Shown: positions 8,846-17,356 of the stretch, one piece after another
How positions within the stretch are numbered: the stretch's first letter is position 1
Layout: the number at the start of each line of letters is the position of its first letter
Source: Janthinobacterium aquaticum
Lineage (GTDB): Bacteria; Pseudomonadota; Gammaproteobacteria; Burkholderiales; Burkholderiaceae_D
Assembly: GCF_009208565.1 (NCBI RefSeq)
Contig: NZ_WFLK01000014.1
Location: 1 to 64,000 of the forward strand
DNA length: 64,000 nt
Direction: 5' to 3'
Made by a program: the position numbers and the translations under genes
Notes under the pieces: generated by a model
Seen by the model: the letters and a program-made list of their open reading frames with translations, nothing else
The model's database searches: none
Told to the model about the DNA's origin: nothing

Positions 8846-9514
8846 TCAGGCCGGCGCCAGTTCCTGGAAATAGTAGGTGGCGCCGCCCAGCTCGGCCGGT
8901 GCGTCGTAGCGCAGCAGCTGCGTGCGGCGCAGCGCCACCGGCGCGCTGAAAGCCGGGCCGTCATACACGAAGGTGTGGAATTCGCCATTTTCTCCGCAGG
9001 CGTCCACGCCAGGCGGCAGGTCGGCCAAAAAGGCGCTATCGAATTGGCGTCCGCAAAAGTCGGCCGGCAGATGCTGGCCGTTGATGCACACCACGATCGC
9101 CTTGAAGCCGGCCGCGAGGAATTCATCGACCAGCGCGCGCCGCTCGCCGCCCCAGAGCGGCAGGTGCGCCGTCAGGCCGGCCGCGGCGCAGACCTTTTCT
9201 TCCCAGTCGCGGTGCGGCTGCAGATCGATATCGCCAAACAGCGCATGATCGATGCCGGCGTCTTTCGCTTCGCGCAGCACGCGCACGAACTGTTCTTCGT
9301 AGGTGCCCCAACTGGTGTGATAGCGCTGCAGGCGTGCGCCCAGCATGGCGGCCTGCGTCTCGAGCAGTTCGGGCGGCACGCCGTGCGAGCGCGACTTGCG
9401 CCCGTCTTCATCCATGGCGGTGACCAGCAGCGGCACCTGCATGCCGGCCGCGCGGGCGCGCCACAGCGCCAGGCACGAGTCCTTGCCGCCGCTCCACGAG
9501 ATGAGCGCTTTCAT
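8846..9514 (-). CDS. DPH6-like PP-loop ATP-binding protein (diphthine-ammonia ligase family)
   Basis: A 222-residue soluble protein of the adenine nucleotide alpha-hydrolase (PP-loop) superfamily. The PP-loop signature SWSGGKDSCLALWRA is at residues 6-20, and the region GDIDLQPHRDWEEKVCAAAGL with PLWGGERRALVDEFLAAGFKAIVVCI is typical of the DUF71/ATP_bind_4 (Dph6) family. In eukaryotes Dph6 amidates diphthine, but bacteria have no diphthamide, so the bacterial substrate is unknown and the family name should not be read as function. The start overlaps the stop of the upstream acetyltransferase gene by 4 bp (ATGA), which shows co-translation with it. Confidence 0.85.
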   Translation of the reverse strand: MKALISWSGGKDSCLALWRARAAGMQVPLLVTAMDEDGRKSRSHGVPPELLETQAAMLGARLQRYHTSWGTYEEQFVRVLREAKDAGIDHALFGDIDLQPHRDWEEKVCAAAGLTAHLPLWGGERRALVDEFLAAGFKAIVVCINGQHLPADFCGRQFDSAFLADLPPGVDACGENGEFHTFVYDGPAFSAPVALRRTQLLRYDAPAELGGATYYFQELAPA

Positions 9515-9981
9515 GCGATGGCTTCGGCCGCGCGCAGCATGTCGATATGCTGTATGCCGTCTTCATCGTAAGGCGCGCTGACGGTAACGAAGCCGAACGA
9601 CTGGTAGAAGCGCTCCAGATACTGCTGCGCGCCGATGCGAATCGCGTGGCCCGGATGCAGTCGCACGGCGCCCGCGATGCCTTCTGCCAGCAGCTGCTTG
9701 CCGGCGCCGCTGGTGCGCGCCTCGGGCGACGTCAGTACCCGGCCCAGCGACATTTCCACGTATTTGGCGCCGGGCGCCAGCACGCGCAGGCAGGCAGCGA
9801 GCTGGCGCTGGCCATCGACTTCGTGCCAGCCCAGCAGGTGCATGGCCTGTGCGTCGTAGCCGTCGAGATCCTGGTACAGGCATTGCTGTTCCAGCACGAA
9901 TACGCGCTGGCGCAGCTGCAGCAGCTGATACAGCGTATGGACGCCCAGTTCCTCGAAAGTGTGCCATTGCCAGGTAATCAT
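9511..9981 (-). CDS. ElaA-type GNAT N-acetyltransferase
   Basis: A 156-residue protein. The N-terminus WQWHTFEELGVHTLYQLLQLRQRVFVLEQ is the typical ElaA opening, followed by YQDLDGYDAQAMHLLGWHE and the GNAT acetyl-CoA loop (SLGRVLTSPEARTSGAGKQLL, an R/Q-x-x-G-x-G/A-like turn). It probably moves an acetyl group from acetyl-CoA to a small amine, but no substrate is known for ElaA. It forms a two-gene operon with the PP-loop ATPase downstream (4-bp overlap). Confidence 0.88.
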   Translation of the reverse strand: MITWQWHTFEELGVHTLYQLLQLRQRVFVLEQQCLYQDLDGYDAQAMHLLGWHEVDGQRQLAACLRVLAPGAKYVEMSLGRVLTSPEARTSGAGKQLLAEGIAGAVRLHPGHAIRIGAQQYLERFYQSFGFVTVSAPYDEDGIQHIDMLRAAEAIA

Positions 9982-10026
9982 GTGCCGCTCCGCCGGTTAA
10001 AAGGCATCATTCTAAAGCGGCAGGCG

Positions 10027-10064
10027 GAAAAAAACCGCGCTGCCTGGCGGCAGAGCGGTTTTTG
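10027..10064 (-). terminator. Rho-independent terminator of ohr
   Basis: Read on the minus strand, the arms AAACCGC and CTGCC pair with GGCAG and GCGGTTT (10032-10061) around a small loop. A T-run is supplied by the A-run at 10028-10034. It lies just after the ohr stop codon. Confidence 0.85.
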
Positions 10065-10081
10065 CTGCTTTGGGATGTGGC

Positions 10082-10507
10082 TTACACGATGGTCAGCGTC
10101 ACGTCGATGTTGCCACGGGTGGCGTTCGAGTAAGGGCAGACGATATGGGCGGCGGCAACCAGTGCTTCGGCAGCGGCGCGGTCCATGCCTGGCAGCGAGA
10201 TTTTCAGTTCCACTTCGATGCCGAAGCCGGTCGGGATGGCGCCGATGCCGACATGGCCTTCGATCGACAGGTCAGCCGGCAGGGCCACTTTATCGCGGCC
10301 AGCGACAAATTTCATCGCACCGAGGAAGCAGGCCGAGTAGCCGGCAGCGAACAGCTGTTCCGGATTGGTGCCGACGGCGCCGTTGCCACCCAATTCTTTT
10401 GGCGTGGTCAGTTTCACGTCGAGCACGTTATCGGACGACACGGCGCGGCCTTCGCGGCCACCGGTTGCAGTTGCTACAGCGCGGTACAGTACTTTTTCGA
10501 TCGACAT
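10082..10507 (-). CDS. ohr: Organic hydroperoxide resistance protein Ohr
   Basis: A thiol peroxidase that reduces organic and fatty-acid hydroperoxides using lipoyl-dependent reductants. It has 141 residues, the normal family length. Both reactive cysteines are present in their motifs: [13 protein letters not shown] (peroxidatic Cys) and [13 protein letters not shown] (resolving Cys). The N-terminal [15 protein letters not shown], with Arg and Gly of the active site, also matches. The gene stands alone. Its usual repressor gene ohrR is not adjacent, but AT-rich repeats upstream look like its operators. Confidence 0.96.
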   Translation of the reverse strand: MSIEKVLYRAVATATGGREGRAVSSDNVLDVKLTTPKELGGNGAVGTNPEQLFAAGYSACFLGAMKFVAGRDKVALPADLSIEGHVGIGAIPTGFGIEVELKISLPGMDRAAAEALVAAAHIVCPYSNATRGNIDVTLTIV

Positions 10508-10523
10508 GATGGAATTCCTTTAG

Positions 10524-10663
10524 TTAAATAGTTTTCTATTAAATAGTGTGCTACTTTTACCTGCTTCCCAGCTTGCATACTGTATGCCAGAGTGGGGATG
10601 GCCGTCTGAAAAATCTGTATTGCGGCGTCCATGTAGTAACTATATATCGCGCGCTATTTAATT
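10524..10663 (-). promoter_or_regulatory. Candidate OhrR (MarR-type) operators upstream of ohr
   Basis: TTAAATAGT occurs at 10524-10532 and again at 10539-10547 (15-bp period), just upstream of the ohr start. A third copy in the other orientation, CTATTTAA, is at 10654-10661 next to TTGCAA read from the minus strand. The rest of the 308-bp gap to the histidine kinase gene shows no gene. OhrR proteins bind AT-rich palindromes of this general type. That these are OhrR sites is inference. Confidence 0.4.
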
Positions 10664-10815
10664 GCAAGCGATTTGTTGATGTTTTTACTTGGCAGTAATT
10701 TTCTTGCGGTTTTGCCGGCTTCTGTCGCCAGTTCCGGCCTTCCGTCGCATAATGGCCACCGCTGCGCGAGACCTTGCCTATGCTGGCCTCACTTCAACGC
10801 TACTGTGGATAAATC

Positions 10816-12075
10816 ATGACGAGCCTGTTCTTTATCTTTCGCCTGACCCTGGTGTCGATGGTCACTTACATATTGGCCGTCGCCATTCTGACTGAAAATT
10901 TCTTGCGCCATGTAGTCAGACATACCGAAGAGTTCTTCGTGATCGTCGGTGCAGCGCTGGCCTGCGCCGTCATTACCAATGCGTTCTCGCATGTGCGTCG
11001 GGTGCGCCTGATCGCCGGCGAGGTCAGCAGCCGTACCCTGTCGAGCCGCCAGCGCCGGCAGATTGAAATTCCGTTCGAGGCCGGCGAAGCGTTCGACATG
11101 ATCGATGCGGCCATCCGCGAACTGCCCGGCAGTGAGATCGCCGAAAGCGCGCGCGACAGCCTGCAGGTGCAGGCGCGCGTGCGCCGCGCCGCGCCCTACA
11201 CCCAATCGGGCCTGCCGCGCCACCGCCTGCTGTCCTTTATTGCGCCGCAGCCGAACCAGATACTGGCCACCGTCACGCCCAACGGCGAGGCGGGCAGCGT
11301 GACGCTGATCTGCGAACCGGCGCGTCCGGCCTGGACCGACTGGTTCCTGGTCGACCATGGCAGCAATCTGGAAAACGCCGAGGCGGTCACGCGCGCCATC
11401 ACGCGCCGGGTAGCGCAGCGGCGCCGCAGCGAACAGGCCGATGCACGCCAGAGCGAGACGGAAAAAGAGCTGACGGTAGCCAAGCTGAGCTTGCTCCACG
11501 CGCAGGTCGAGCCGCACTTCCTGTACAACACGCTGGCCAGCGCCCAGCTGCTCACGCGCAGCGATCCGGCGCGCGCCGACGAGATGCTGGGCAACCTGAT
11601 CCTGTACCTGCGCCATTCACTGCCGCGCACCGGCCAGGCAATGTCGACGCTGGGCACCGAGCTGGAACGCGCCTGTGCCTATCTCGATATCCTGAAGATA
11701 CGCATGGGTGCGCGCCTGAACCTGCAGATCGAAGTGCCGGCCTACCTGCGCCAGGTCGAACTGCCGCCGATGATGCTGCAAACGCTGGTGGAAAACGCCA
11801 TCAAGCACGGCCTGGAGCCGAAAAGCGGCGGCGGTACCATCTGGATCATGGCGCGCAGCGGCGACGGCACCATGATCGTCACGGTGGCCGACGACGGCAA
11901 GGGCTTCAGCGACGACGGCGCCGGTACCGGCATCGGCCTGCGCAATGTGCGCGAACGCCTGCGCCTGACCTACGGCAAGGCCGCGGCGTTTGCCATCGTG
12001 GCCAATTTCCCCGACGGTGTCACGGCCACCATCACGGTGCCCGACCATACCTTGCAGGGAGCCGCCCATGGCTGA
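10816..12075 (+). CDS. LytS/AlgZ-type sensor histidine kinase
   Basis: A 419-residue inner membrane kinase. Two hydrophobic segments lie in the first 55 residues (FFIFRLTLVSMVTYILAVAI and EFFVIVGAALACAVITNAF). A ~150-residue domain without a recognisable fold follows. The His_kinase domain (PF06580) then has the phospho-acceptor histidine in QVEPHFLYNTLASAQLL and an ATPase part with LVENAIKHGLEPKSGG and the G-boxes DDGKGF and GTGIGLRNVRERL. This class signals to LytTR regulators, and the next gene is one. The two genes overlap by 8 bp. The signal sensed is unknown. Confidence 0.92.
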   Translation: MTSLFFIFRLTLVSMVTYILAVAILTENFLRHVVRHTEEFFVIVGAALACAVITNAFSHVRRVRLIAGEVSSRTLSSRQRRQIEIPFEAGEAFDMIDAAIRELPGSEIAESARDSLQVQARVRRAAPYTQSGLPRHRLLSFIAPQPNQILATVTPNGEAGSVTLICEPARPAWTDWFLVDHGSNLENAEAVTRAITRRVAQRRRSEQADARQSETEKELTVAKLSLLHAQVEPHFLYNTLASAQLLTRSDPARADEMLGNLILYLRHSLPRTGQAMSTLGTELERACAYLDILKIRMGARLNLQIEVPAYLRQVELPPMMLQTLVENAIKHGLEPKSGGGTIWIMARSGDGTMIVTVADDGKGFSDDGAGTGIGLRNVRERLRLTYGKAAAFAIVANFPDGVTATITVPDHTLQGAAHG

Positions 12076-12850
12076 CATGACCTGCGTGGTGGCGGAAGAC
12101 GAAGCCCTGCTACGCGAGGCGCTGGTGGCCATGCTGGGGGAACTGTGGCCCGAGCTGCGCATCGTCGCCGTGTGCGACGATGGCGGCAGTGCACTCGAAG
12201 CGATTGCCGCCTTGCGCCCCGACGTGGCGCTGCTCGATATCCGCATGCCGGGCCTGTCGGGCCTGGAAGTGGCGGCTGGCGCGCTGCAGGCCAGCCCCGC
12301 CACGCAGGTGGTATTTGTGACGGCCTACGACCAGTATGCGATCGACGCCTTTGACAAGGGCGCGGTCGATTATCTGCTGAAACCGGTGGCGCGCGAGCGC
12401 CTGCAGGCGACCTTGCAGCGCGTGCAGCAGCGCGCCGCCAGGGCGCCAGTCGCGGCCGAGCAGGCGGCGCTGGCCGGCCTGCTGCAGCAGCTGACGCTGG
12501 CCGTGCCGGCGGTGGCCAAGGCGCCGCCGCTGGTGTGGGTGACGGCCAGTAGCGGCAAGGATACGCGATTGATCATGGTCGACGATATTGCCTACTTCCA
12601 GTCCGATACCAAATACACGGCGGTGCTGACGGCCGATGGCGAAGCGCTGCTCAGGAAACCGATCCGCGAACTGCTCGAGGTGCTCGACCCGGCCATCTTC
12701 AAGCAGATCCACCGCTCGACCATCGTCAACATGAAGGCGGTGGCCTCGCTGACGCGCGATGAGCTGGGGCGCGGCACGCTGCGCCTCAAAACGCGGCCCG
12801 AAACGCTGGCCGTCAGCCAGCCGTTTATGGCGCTGTTTCGTAATATGTGA
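12068..12850 (+). CDS. LytR/AlgR-type response regulator (LytTR DNA-binding)
   Basis: A 260-residue partner of the kinase just upstream. The ATG at 12068 lies inside the kinase's last codons. The receiver domain has the acidic pair (AEDEALL), the phospho-acceptor Asp in DVALLDIRMPGLSG, Thr in VFVTAYD and Lys in DYLLKPV. A C-terminal LytTR domain follows: RLIMVDDIAYFQSDTKYT, REL, FKQIHRSTIVNMKAV and ETLAVSQPF. LytTR proteins bind two direct repeats in target promoters; no such target is obvious nearby. The stop is followed by a REPIN-like element. Confidence 0.93.
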   Translation: MADMTCVVAEDEALLREALVAMLGELWPELRIVAVCDDGGSALEAIAALRPDVALLDIRMPGLSGLEVAAGALQASPATQVVFVTAYDQYAIDAFDKGAVDYLLKPVARERLQATLQRVQQRAARAPVAAEQAALAGLLQQLTLAVPAVAKAPPLVWVTASSGKDTRLIMVDDIAYFQSDTKYTAVLTADGEALLRKPIRELLEVLDPAIFKQIHRSTIVNMKAVASLTRDELGRGTLRLKTRPETLAVSQPFMALFRNM

Positions 12851-12877
12851 GCCTGGCTCGGCTGCCTTAAAGAAAAT

Positions 12878-12977
12878 CGTAGGTCGGATTAGGCCCCAAA
12901 GGGGCCGTAATCCGACAACATTGTTGGCGCTTGCGGTGTTGTCGGATTACGGCCCGGAGGGCCTAATCCGACCTACG
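12878..12977. repeat. REPIN-like palindromic element, copy 2
   Basis: A 100-bp element built like the one at 2425-2526: outer arms CGTAGGTCGGATTAGGCC and GGCCTAATCCGACCTACG, inner arms GTAATCCGACAAC and GTTGTCGGATTAC. The arms are conserved while the tips (CCAAAGG, CCGGAGG) differ in a compensatory way. It fills the gap between two genes with facing 3' ends, where it may also act in transcript termination. Confidence 0.88.
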
Positions 12978-12980
12978 TAA

Positions 12981-14024
12981 TTATTCCGCCGTCTCGAAGC
13001 CTTCCAGCACATTGACCACATTGATCCCCAGCTCCCTGATCGCATGCCCGCCTTCGAGGATAAAGGCGGTCGGCAGGTTCAGGAACGCCAGGCGTTCGCC
13101 CAGGCGCAGGTAATCGCCGCTTTGCAGGGTAAAGTGCGACAGCGGGTCGCCTGCATAGGTATCGACGCCGAGCGACACCACCAGCGCGTCAGGCGCATAC
13201 ATGGCGATGCGCAGGCAGGCCGTTTCCAGCGCCGCAAACCAGCTGGCGCTGCCAGTGCCTGCTGGCAGCGGCAGGTTGACGTTGTAGCCGAGGCCGGCGT
13301 CGACGCCGGTTTCATCGGCGTGGCCCAGATAAAACGGAAATTCATGGCGCGGGTCGGCGTGCAGCGAGACAAACAGCACGTCGTTGCGTGCATAGAAAAT
13401 GCTTTGGGTGCCGTTGCCGTGGTGGTAGTCGAGGTCGAGAATGGCGACCCGGCGCGCACCGTCGTCGAGCAGGTGCTGCGCGGCCAGCGCGGCGTTGTTG
13501 AGGAAGCAGGCGCCGCCAAAAAAATCGCTGCCGGCATGGTGGCCGGGCGGGCGCGTCAGCGCAAAGGTAGCGCGTTCACCCAGGCGCAGCGCGTGGGCGG
13601 CGTTGACGGCGCAGTCGGCGCCGGTCTTGGCGGCCGTCCAGGCGCCGCTGGTAAGGGGCGTGCCGTTATCCATCGAATACAGGCCCAGCCTGGCGGTGAA
13701 ATTGTCCGGCTCGATATCGCTGCGCAGTGTGCGTACCGGCCACACCGAGGGTAGCGCATCCTTGCCGGCATTGTCCGGGTCCAGCGCCAGCCAGTCGTGC
13801 CAGGCATGGCGCAGGAAATGCAGGTAGCGCGGCGTATGGATGCGTTCGAGCGAGGTCAAAGGCACGCCGTGCGGCGTGACGATGCGGCCCAGGTTGCGCC
13901 GGCCCAGCTCGGCCAGCACCAGCTCGGCGCGCTCCGGCTTTTCAAAGCACGGTACGAGCTCGCCGCGAAACATTTCAAAGCGGCCCCGGTGCTGGCTGTG
14001 CAATTCATTATAGAAGGTCAGCAT
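12981..14024 (-). CDS. Histone deacetylase/acetylpolyamine amidohydrolase family protein
   Basis: A zinc-dependent deacetylase-fold protein of 347 residues, starting at ATG 14024 (MLTFYNELHSQHRG). Active-site motifs are complete: LTRPPGHHAGSDFFGGACF (the two general-base histidines), ILDLDYHHGNGTQSIFY (zinc ligands Asp and His) and VSLGVDTYAGDPL (third ligand Asp). Bacterial members remove acetyl groups from polyamines or other small amines, and the target cannot be told here. The gene starts 19 bp after the gshA stop, so the two probably share a transcript. Confidence 0.9.
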   Translation of the reverse strand: MLTFYNELHSQHRGRFEMFRGELVPCFEKPERAELVLAELGRRNLGRIVTPHGVPLTSLERIHTPRYLHFLRHAWHDWLALDPDNAGKDALPSVWPVRTLRSDIEPDNFTARLGLYSMDNGTPLTSGAWTAAKTGADCAVNAAHALRLGERATFALTRPPGHHAGSDFFGGACFLNNAALAAQHLLDDGARRVAILDLDYHHGNGTQSIFYARNDVLFVSLHADPRHEFPFYLGHADETGVDAGLGYNVNLPLPAGTGSASWFAALETACLRIAMYAPDALVVSLGVDTYAGDPLSHFTLQSGDYLRLGERLAFLNLPTAFILEGGHAIRELGINVVNVLEGFETAE

Positions 14025-14043
14025 GGGGCTCCCGCTCAGGTTT

Positions 14044-15645
14044 TCAGCATTGCGGGCACAGGGTGCTGGCGCGGTAGGACGCCACATAGTCGTCGAAGCT
14101 GCCCTGCGGCGCCGCTTCCATGGCGCGCTGTTCGTCGAGCGAACTGGCGGCCAGCTGGTCGAAATACACGGTCTGTTCGGCGCTGGGTGCCTGGGTGCGG
14201 AAGAACGCGGCATGGCGTTCGCTTTGCTGCAGGCCGAAGGCGGAAAACGAGCCGCCATTGGCGCGCAGTTCGCGCAGCACGCGCGCCGATGGCGTGGCGT
14301 CCGGATCGGCCAGCTTGGCGGCCTGCGCCTTGAGGCTGTCGGCGTGCTCGCTGCCGCCGTGGCGTGCGTCGAGCAGGGCGGCGACCGGCGCGATGCGCGC
14401 CAGCAGCTCTTCGCCCCACGCTTGCAAGGCTATCTCCTGGCCGTCGCGGCGCAGCATCAGTCCCGGCTTGCGTCCTTCCTTGACGGTGCGCGCAAAATTG
14501 CTGGTGTAGCAGGCGCTTTGCTCGGCCGAGATCGGCGCGCTGTCATCGAGTGCGCAGAACAGCAAAAAGGCGTCGAGGAAGCGGCCGGCCTGCAGATTGA
14601 TGCCGACCGGCTCGAACGGATCGACGTCCATGCAGCGCACTTCGATATATTGCACGCCGCGCAGGCACAGCGCCTGGATCGGCCGCTCGCCGCTGCGGAT
14701 CACGCGCTTGGGACGGATAGTCGAATAGTATTCGTTCTCGATCTGCAGCACATTGGTCGACAGCTGTATCCATTCGCCGTCCTTCTTGGTGCCCAGCGCT
14801 TCATAGGGCGCGTACGGATCGTTGACGGCGTGGGTCAGCGCGCTGACGTAGTCTTCCAGGCTGTTTTCATGCGGACGCAGGCCCGACTGCGCATCGTTCT
14901 GGTAGCCCAGGTCGCTCATGCGCAGGCTGGTGGCGTAGGGCAGGTACAGCGTATCGTCGGACAAGGTATCGAGCTTGTGTTCGCGGCCGCGCAGGAAGCC
15001 GGCGGCCAGCGCCGGCGAGGCGCCGAACAGATACATCAGCAGCCAGCTGTAGCGGCGGAAGTTGCGGATGGTGGCCAGATAGCTGGCCGACTGCACGTCG
15101 CGCGCGCTGCCCTGTTCGCTCTGGCCGCTGGCGCTGGTGGCCGGATTGGCCGCCAGCAAAGGCCACAGTTTTTCGTCGAGCGAGTAGTTGTAGTGGATGC
15201 CGGCGATGCATTGCATGGCCTTGCCATAGCGCAGCGCCAGGCCGCGCCGGTACACATGCTTGAGCGTGCCCATGTTCGAGCTGCCATAGTTGGCGATCTC
15301 TATCTGCTCTTCGGGCGGCAGCGCGCACGGCATCGACTGGCTCCACAGCAGTTCGCTGCCGAGGCGGCTGTAGGCATGGCGGTGTACGGTGTCGAGCTTG
15401 TTGAGTGTGACGGCAATATCGTTTTCGGCTGGCGTGATGAATTCCAGCAGCGCTTCGGCGTAATCGGTGGTGATCTCGGGGTGCGTAAGCGCCGAACCCA
15501 GCGCGGCGGGGTGGGGCGTGGAAGCGAGATGGCCGGCAGGATCGACGCGCAGGGTTTCGCGTTCGATGCCACGCAAGCCGCCCAGCAGCGCGCGGTTGGC
15601 ATCTTCAGTGAGCAATGCCAGGCGGCGAGTCAACAGGTTGGGCAA
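14044..15645 (-). CDS. gshA: Glutamate-cysteine ligase (type 1)
   Basis: Catalyses the first step of glutathione synthesis, ATP-dependent joining of glutamate and cysteine. It has 533 residues (E. coli GshA has 518). Family motifs seen: [49 protein letters not shown] and [14 protein letters not shown]. The frame has no ATG nearby. The start is TTG at 15645, supported by AAGGAAG a few bases upstream on the minus strand; E. coli gshA also uses TTG. Glutathione synthetase (gshB) is not in the window. It is followed closely by the deacetylase-family gene. Confidence 0.94.
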   Translation of the reverse strand: MPNLLTRRLALLTEDANRALLGGLRGIERETLRVDPAGHLASTPHPAALGSALTHPEITTDYAEALLEFITPAENDIAVTLNKLDTVHRHAYSRLGSELLWSQSMPCALPPEEQIEIANYGSSNMGTLKHVYRRGLALRYGKAMQCIAGIHYNYSLDEKLWPLLAANPATSASGQSEQGSARDVQSASYLATIRNFRRYSWLLMYLFGASPALAAGFLRGREHKLDTLSDDTLYLPYATSLRMSDLGYQNDAQSGLRPHENSLEDYVSALTHAVNDPYAPYEALGTKKDGEWIQLSTNVLQIENEYYSTIRPKRVIRSGERPIQALCLRGVQYIEVRCMDVDPFEPVGINLQAGRFLDAFLLFCALDDSAPISAEQSACYTSNFARTVKEGRKPGLMLRRDGQEIALQAWGEELLARIAPVAALLDARHGGSEHADSLKAQAAKLADPDATPSARVLRELRANGGSFSAFGLQQSERHAAFFRTQAPSAEQTVYFDQLAASSLDEQRAMEAAPQGSFDDYVASYRASTLCPQC

Positions 15646-15834
15646 TTTAAGCTTCCTTTCTTGTGCAGCAGATAAATAATTTGTGCTGAGATTAACCGAA
15701 AACGGAGAAATGCGTCGGCAGCCTACCCAAAATACCGGCGGCGTCGGTCAGGAATTGGCTTGATAGTTTAGCAAACTGTCGGCCTGGCTGCGCGTCGCAC
15801 AGTCAAGCCGATGAGGGGGAACGTGAAAAAAAAC

Positions 15835-16665
15835 TCAGCGCAGGCAGGCGCCGCTGACGCGTTCGATGCCGGCCAGGTCGCGCCAGCTTTGTACGTTGTC
15901 GAAGCCGGCCTCCTGTAACAGCTGGCGCACGGCGCCGGCCTGGTCGTAGCCGTGCTCGAGCAGCAGCCAGCCGCCAGCGAGCAGGTGGCGGCGTGCGCCG
16001 GCAATAATGATGCGCAGCGCCGACAGGCCATCGGCATGGTCGGTCAGCGCACCGACCGGCTCGAAGCGCAGATCGCCTTCAGCCAGGTGGCGGTCGCCGC
16101 TGGCGATATACGGTGGGTTCGACACGATCAGCTCAAACCGCTCGGTGCCCAGCGCATCAAACCAGTTGCTGGCCATAAAGGTGATATTGACGCCGTTGGC
16201 GCTGGCATTGCGGCGCGCCACGGCCAGCGCCGCGCTGCTGACGTCGAGTGCCGTGACCACCGCATCGGGCCGGCTGTGCGCCAGCGCCACGGCAATCGCG
16301 CCGCTGCCGGTACCCATATCGAGCACGCGCCCCTGCGCCGGCAGCCGTTCCAGTGCGCATTCGACCAGCACTTCGGTGTCCGGGCGCGGGATCAATACCG
16401 CGTCGCTGACCTCAAACGGCAGGCCGAAAAATTCGCGCTGGCCGACGATATAGGCGATCGGTTCGCCCTGCAGGCGGCGCGCCAGCAGCGCCGACAGGTG
16501 CGCCGCTTCTGCGTCTGTCAGCACCCGCTCCGACTGCGTGATCAGGCCCACGCGCGACAGGCCCAGCGCATGACTGAGCAGGATGCGGTTGTCGACCGGG
16601 TCCAGTTGTGGACGGATTTGCAGCGCGCCGACGGTGCTGCCAGCGGGAATCAGGGTGTCTTGCAT
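15835..16665 (-). CDS. prmC: Release factor N5-glutamine methyltransferase PrmC (HemK)
   Basis: An SAM-dependent enzyme that methylates the Gln of the GGQ motif in release factors RF1 and RF2. It has 276 residues. The N-terminal helical domain contains RILLSHALGLSRVGLITQ. The methyltransferase domain has VLDMGTGSGAIAVALAHSRPD (motif I) and the catalytic LIVSNPPYIASGD (NPPY). It lies 9 bp after dsbB on the same strand, and its substrate RF1 (prfA) is encoded just upstream of dsbB. In many relatives prmC follows prfA directly. Confidence 0.95.
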   Translation of the reverse strand: MQDTLIPAGSTVGALQIRPQLDPVDNRILLSHALGLSRVGLITQSERVLTDAEAAHLSALLARRLQGEPIAYIVGQREFFGLPFEVSDAVLIPRPDTEVLVECALERLPAQGRVLDMGTGSGAIAVALAHSRPDAVVTALDVSSAALAVARRNASANGVNITFMASNWFDALGTERFELIVSNPPYIASGDRHLAEGDLRFEPVGALTDHADGLSALRIIIAGARRHLLAGGWLLLEHGYDQAGAVRQLLQEAGFDNVQSWRDLAGIERVSGACLR

Positions 16666-16674
16666 GGTGCTTTC

Positions 16675-17145
16675 TTAGTGTTTGCGGCGCAGCAGCGTCC
16701 ACAGCAGGGCCACGCCAAAAATGGCAAACCAGACAAACGCCCACTGCGGGATCGACAGGCCGATAAAGGCTTCACCAGCGTTCTCGCAGGCGCCATACGA
16801 CTCAAACATGAAGGGCATGATTTGCGCCGTAAACACTTTATTGAGCGCCGTTTCCACCGGATCGATGCCGCAGGAGAAGCCAGGATTGGCCAGTACATAC
16901 AGATGCTTGCCCGCCACGCCCAGGCCGCCCAGCGCCGCCAGCAGGCCGACGCCGGCGCCGATTTTCGGCTTGTTCGCCAGCGCGCCGGCCAGGCAGGCCA
17001 CGGCAATGGCGATAAACAGATAGCGCTGGATCACGCACAGCGGACACGGCGCCATATTGAGCACATGCTGCAGATACATGGCCACGCCCAGCATGGCAAA
17101 GCACAGGGCGGCGATAAGCAGGAGAACGTTGCGTGAATTTTTCAT
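16675..17145 (-). CDS. dsbB: Disulfide bond formation protein B (DsbB)
   Basis: An inner membrane quinone reductase that reoxidises DsbA. The ATG at 17145 (MKNSRNVLLLIAALCF) gives 156 residues with four membrane helices. The first catalytic pair is the CPLC in NMAPCPLCVIQRYLF. The second pair, in the second periplasmic loop, is the Cys of PGFSCGIDPVE and the Cys of YGACENAGEAF. An upstream in-frame start at 17178 would add 11 residues before the first helix and is less likely. It is co-directional with prmC (9-bp gap) and separated from prfA by a REPIN-like element. Confidence 0.94.
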   Translation of the reverse strand: MKNSRNVLLLIAALCFAMLGVAMYLQHVLNMAPCPLCVIQRYLFIAIAVACLAGALANKPKIGAGVGLLAALGGLGVAGKHLYVLANPGFSCGIDPVETALNKVFTAQIMPFMFESYGACENAGEAFIGLSIPQWAFVWFAIFGVALLWTLLRRKH

Positions 17146-17207
17146 GGGCGGCACGGGTAGTGGATGGATGTTAACCACCTATTTTCGCATAGGCAGCCTA
17201 AAAAGAG

Positions 17208-17303
17208 CGTAGGTCGGATTAGGCCCTTCGGGCCGTAATCCGACAACTTTGTTGGCATCAAAGGTGTTGTCGGATTACGGCCTGCGGCCTAATCCGACCT
17301 ACG
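17208..17303. repeat. REPIN-like palindromic element, copy 3
   Basis: A 96-bp element with the same outer arms CGTAGGTCGGATTAGGCC and GGCCTAATCCGACCTACG and the same inner arms as at 2425 and 12878. The inner linker differs (TTTGTTGGCATCAAAGGT). It sits between the prfA stop and the dsbB start, both on the minus strand, so it would be transcribed if prfA and dsbB form one transcript. Confidence 0.88.
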
Positions 17304-17356
17304 TGCGAACGCTTTAAAACGCGTTCAGGGCAACGCAACGCCGCCATGGACGCGTT

